Assembly (NCBI GenBank): GCA_023258055.1
Contig: JALRAI010000002.1
Span: forward strand, 1-39,331
Direction of reading: 5' to 3'
Length of the DNA: 39,331 nt
Source: Flavobacteriaceae bacterium
GTDB lineage: Bacteria; Bacteroidota; Bacteroidia; Flavobacteriales; Flavobacteriaceae
The translations under genes and the position numbers were made by a program. Below the pieces are notes generated by a model. The model was not told the origin of the DNA, made no database searches, and was given only the letters and a program-made list of their open reading frames with translations. Positions 36,967 to 39,331 of the stretch are shown here, one piece after another (positions within the stretch are counted from its first letter, which is position 1; every line of letters starts with the position of its first letter).

Positions 36967-37436
36967 TTATCTGGTATAAAAGCCTCAAGGCGCTCGGCAA
37001 TGGCCCCTGTAGATAAAATTCCTCCACGTTCGATTAATTCAAATAAAACTTGGGTACGCTTTTTATCGTAAGGCTTTTGCTCGCGATAAAAAGAAACGGA
37101 ATCGTCTTGCCAATGCTCAGAGAGCCACTGCCATGACTCAGGATTATTAAAGTCTAAATCCGTAGTCGTTTTTACCCCGAAAAGAGTCAGAGACATCTGT
37201 CCTGCGTGAAAAGCAAAAACCCCTCCTGGAGAAAAGTGATTGATAAAGCAAGTTTTACGCAAACTCTCCTCCCACACTAAATCACTAAAGGCATCTAATT
37301 GCGCCTCCGCGCGATGGGGTGCACTGAGTTTGATGGCTTGCCATTGATTGTGATCGATGGATTGACTGGCCAAAAATTGTGCAAATTCTACACTCAGGGC
37401 CTCAAATTGTTCTTTGGTGAGTCTGCGGTACTTCAT
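36957..37436 (-). CDS. DUF6495-like conserved hypothetical protein
   Basis: 'MKYRRLTKEQFEALSVEFAQFLASQSIDHNQWQAIK...' resembles a small conserved Bacteroidetes family. Family number is from memory. Confidence 0.7.
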   Translation of the reverse strand: MKYRRLTKEQFEALSVEFAQFLASQSIDHNQWQAIKLSAPHRAEAQLDAFSDLVWEESLRKTCFINHFSPGGVFAFHAGQMSLTLFGVKTTTDLDFNNPESWQWLSEHWQDDSVSFYREQKPYDKKRTQVLFELIERGGILSTGAIAERLEAFIPDNHS

Positions 37437-37448
37437 AAGGTATAGGAT

Positions 37449-37482
37449 AAAAAAACCCTCTATAGGATTATAGAGGGTTTTT
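37449..37482. terminator. Bidirectional intrinsic terminator downstream of rplI
   Basis: AAAAAAA-CCCTCTATA-GGAT-TATAGAGGG-TTTTT; 9-bp GC/AT stem with A/T extensions. Confidence 0.93.
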
Positions 37483-37529
37483 GACTTATCTGGAGGACTT
37501 AATGATCCCCTGAAATCTTGTTGATTCGA

Positions 37530-37982
37530 TTATTTTGCTTCAGCGACAACATCAAAGCTCAAGTCGGCGATTACATCGCGATGAAAACGAACTTTCGCGT
37601 TGTAATTTCCTAGGCGCTTTACCAAACCTCCTTGAACAGTAATGAATTTTTTGTCCAAGTTAATGTTATTCGCGGCCAAAGCTTCAGCAACATCAGCATT
37701 ACTCACAGAACCAAATAGTTTATCTCCCTCACCTACTTTAGCGGCAATTTTGATTTCTAGTCCGGTTAGTTTGGCTGCTTCTGCTTTCGCGTCGTCAACT
37801 AATTTCTGCTCCTTGTGGGCACGTTGCTTTAAGGTCTCAGCCAAAACCTTCTTTGCAGAAGGAGTTGCCAATACAGCAAGGCCTTGCGGAATCAAATAAT
37901 TTCTTCCGTATCCGTTTTTAACCGATACAATATCGTCGGTGAATCCAAGATTCTCAACGTCTTTTTTAAGTATTATTTCCAT
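37530..37982 (-). CDS. rplI: 50S ribosomal protein L9
   Basis: 'MEIILKKDVENLGFTDDIVSVKNGYGRNYLIPQGLAVLAT'. Confidence 0.98.
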   Translation of the reverse strand: MEIILKKDVENLGFTDDIVSVKNGYGRNYLIPQGLAVLATPSAKKVLAETLKQRAHKEQKLVDDAKAEAAKLTGLEIKIAAKVGEGDKLFGSVSNADVAEALAANNINLDKKFITVQGGLVKRLGNYNAKVRFHRDVIADLSFDVVAEAK

Positions 37983-37996
37983 GTCCTTACTCTGTA

Positions 37997-38293
37997 TTAT
38001 TTTAACATATCAGCGACGTATGGCATCAGGGCCAAATGACGTGCTCTTTTAATGGCTACAGCAACTTTACGCTGGTACTTTAAAGAAGTTCCAGTCAAAC
38101 GACGCGGTAAAATTTTTCCCTGCTCGTTTACAAATTTCAATAAGAAATCTGGGTCTTTGTAGTCGATGTATTTGATGCCTGATTTTTTAAATCGGCAGTA
38201 CTTTTTAGTCTTAGAGGTTTCGATATTCAACGGGGTGAGATATCTGATTTCTCCGTCTTTTTTGCCTTTTGCTTGTTGCTCTATTGATGACAT
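37997..38293 (-). CDS. rpsR: 30S ribosomal protein S18
   Basis: '[62 protein letters not shown]'. Confidence 0.98.
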   Translation of the reverse strand: MSSIEQQAKGKKDGEIRYLTPLNIETSKTKKYCRFKKSGIKYIDYKDPDFLLKFVNEQGKILPRRLTGTSLKYQRKVAVAIKRARHLALMPYVADMLK

Positions 38294-38296
38294 AGC

Positions 38297-38635
38297 TTAT
38301 GCGTTTTGTTTGTTTCTAGTTCTTCTTTTCTCGGCCCAAGCCACAGCGTGCTTGTCGAGCTTTACAGTGAGGTAGCGCATGATGCGTTCGTCACGACGGA
38401 ATTCAACTTCTAAGTCGTTGATGGGTTCTCCATCACAAGTGAATTCAAATAGGTGGTAAAAACCACTTTTTTTGTGTTGGATTGGATAAGCCAGCTTTTT
38501 CAAGCCCCAATCTTCTTTGGCGATCATCTTTGCACCTTTAGAAACAAGAAAACTTTCAAATTTCTTAACTGTTTCCTTTATCTGCTCTTCAGATAAAACG
38601 GGATTCAAGATGAAAACAGTTTCGTAATGAGTCAT
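38297..38635 (-). CDS. rpsF: 30S ribosomal protein S6
   Basis: 'MTHYETVFILNPVLSEEQIKETVKKFESFLVSKGAKMIAKEDWGLKKLAYPIQHKKSGFYHLFEF'. Confidence 0.98.
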   Translation of the reverse strand: MTHYETVFILNPVLSEEQIKETVKKFESFLVSKGAKMIAKEDWGLKKLAYPIQHKKSGFYHLFEFTCDGEPINDLEVEFRRDERIMRYLTVKLDKHAVAWAEKRRTRNKQNA

Positions 38636-38676
38636 AATATATTATTTTAACAATCAGCACCTTGCTGAGAGCGTGC

Positions 38677-38707
38677 AAAAATAAGGCATTATTTGGAAAC
38701 TACAAAG
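38677..38707 (-). promoter_or_regulatory. Bacteroidetes-type promoter for the rpsF-rpsR-rplI operon
   Basis: Minus strand TTTG (38707-38704)-N19-TATTTTTG (38684-38677), exact consensus. Confidence 0.85.
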
Positions 38708-39029
38708 CCCTGGGACTAAGGTTTTTTTGACAGAAATCTTCATGGCTAAACCTGCAAAACAATCGATCAAAAATCTAAAGGAACCTCAGGCACTAAATTC
38801 AACTTAATCCGCATTTTATAAAACACAGAATCCCGAAATATTCCACGCTTTATTTACAAACCATTTATTCACTGCTTCGATCTAGGGCGCTTTGCGTGTT
38901 CTCTACAGGCGAAACCACGAATAAAGACAAAAACTCAGTTTAATGGTTCATTTTATCAGATTAAAGCCCTCTAAAACTTGTGAAACTATTTTTATTTAAT
39001 TAATATTGTTTGTCCTAAAATCTCACTTT

Positions 39030-39331
39030 ATGATGGATCAAACCATGCTGAATTGTGCTGTTGTTGATGACTCAACCCTACAGCGACTTTCCATAGTTAA
39101 ACTCATTAATGAACACCCATCACTTAGGCTAGCCGCTCAGTATAACAGCGCAGAAGAAGCAAAGGCTGGTTTAACGACCGCAGCTGTTGATTTAGTATTT
39201 CTCGATATTGAAATGCCCCGGGTCTCTGGTTTTGATCTTTTGGACGATATGACCCAAAAGCCGCAGATTATATTTGTCACCGGTAAAACAAAATACGCCT
39301 TTAAGGCTTTTGACTACGACGCCATTGATTA
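39030..39331 (+). CDS. Response regulator receiver-domain protein (probably LytTR type; truncated at window end)
   Basis: Translation from ATG 39030: MMDQTMLNCAVVDDSTLQRLSIVKLINEHPSLRLAAQYNSAEEAKAGLTTAAVDLVFLDIEMPRVSGFDLLDDMTQKPQIIFVTGKTKYAFKAFDYDAID... Contains REC motifs DD, LDIEMP and K. The 'YAFKAFDYDAID' ending resembles LytTR regulators. Confidence 0.9.
   Translation, partial: MMDQTMLNCAVVDDSTLQRLSIVKLINEHPSLRLAAQYNSAEEAKAGLTTAAVDLVFLDIEMPRVSGFDLLDDMTQKPQIIFVTGKTKYAFKAFDYDAID

Noticed and set aside
38742-38807. 21-codon ORF MAKPAKQSIKNLKEPQALNST
   Set aside because: Too short, with no clear promoter or family; mentioned only as a possibility in the gap finding.
1-39331. Search for CRISPR arrays, transposases/IS ends, prophage, restriction, toxin-antitoxin or retron-like systems
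   Set aside because: No regularly spaced repeats, no recognisable mobile-element or defence proteins in the ORFs, and gene content is core-like throughout.

Overview
This window looks like a core chromosomal segment of a Bacteroidetes genome, most likely Flavobacteriaceae. The gene families, the dense gene packing, and TTG/TTTG-N19-20-TAnnTTTG promoters support that placement. I see about 36 protein-coding genes (the first and last truncated by the window), one tRNA-Met(CAT) and eight intrinsic-terminator-like hairpins. Most genes are housekeeping: guaB, pyrD, pepT, yajC, nusB, murA, recQ, fmt, HU, hisS and rpsF-rpsR-rplI. I found no CRISPR array, transposase, prophage, toxin-antitoxin or recognisable defence cassette, and no convincing large undescribed multi-gene system. 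The signals most worth a second look are mainly regulatory. (1) A three-arm, mutually exclusive hairpin sits between the DUF3276/PUR gene and the M14 peptidase gene. (2) An orphan minus-strand terminator and other stems in the 19.7-20.0 kb intergenic region suggest an unannotated ncRNA. (3) A perfect inverted repeat lies upstream of a SRPBCC-SDR-photolyase operon whose first gene lacks a plausible ATG start. (4) Several terminators lie directly against the next gene's start codon. A cyclophilin-FKBP fusion immunophilin and an orphan PqqB-like lipoprotein are the most notable proteins. All calls come from reading the sequence and supplied ORFs; no database search was run.
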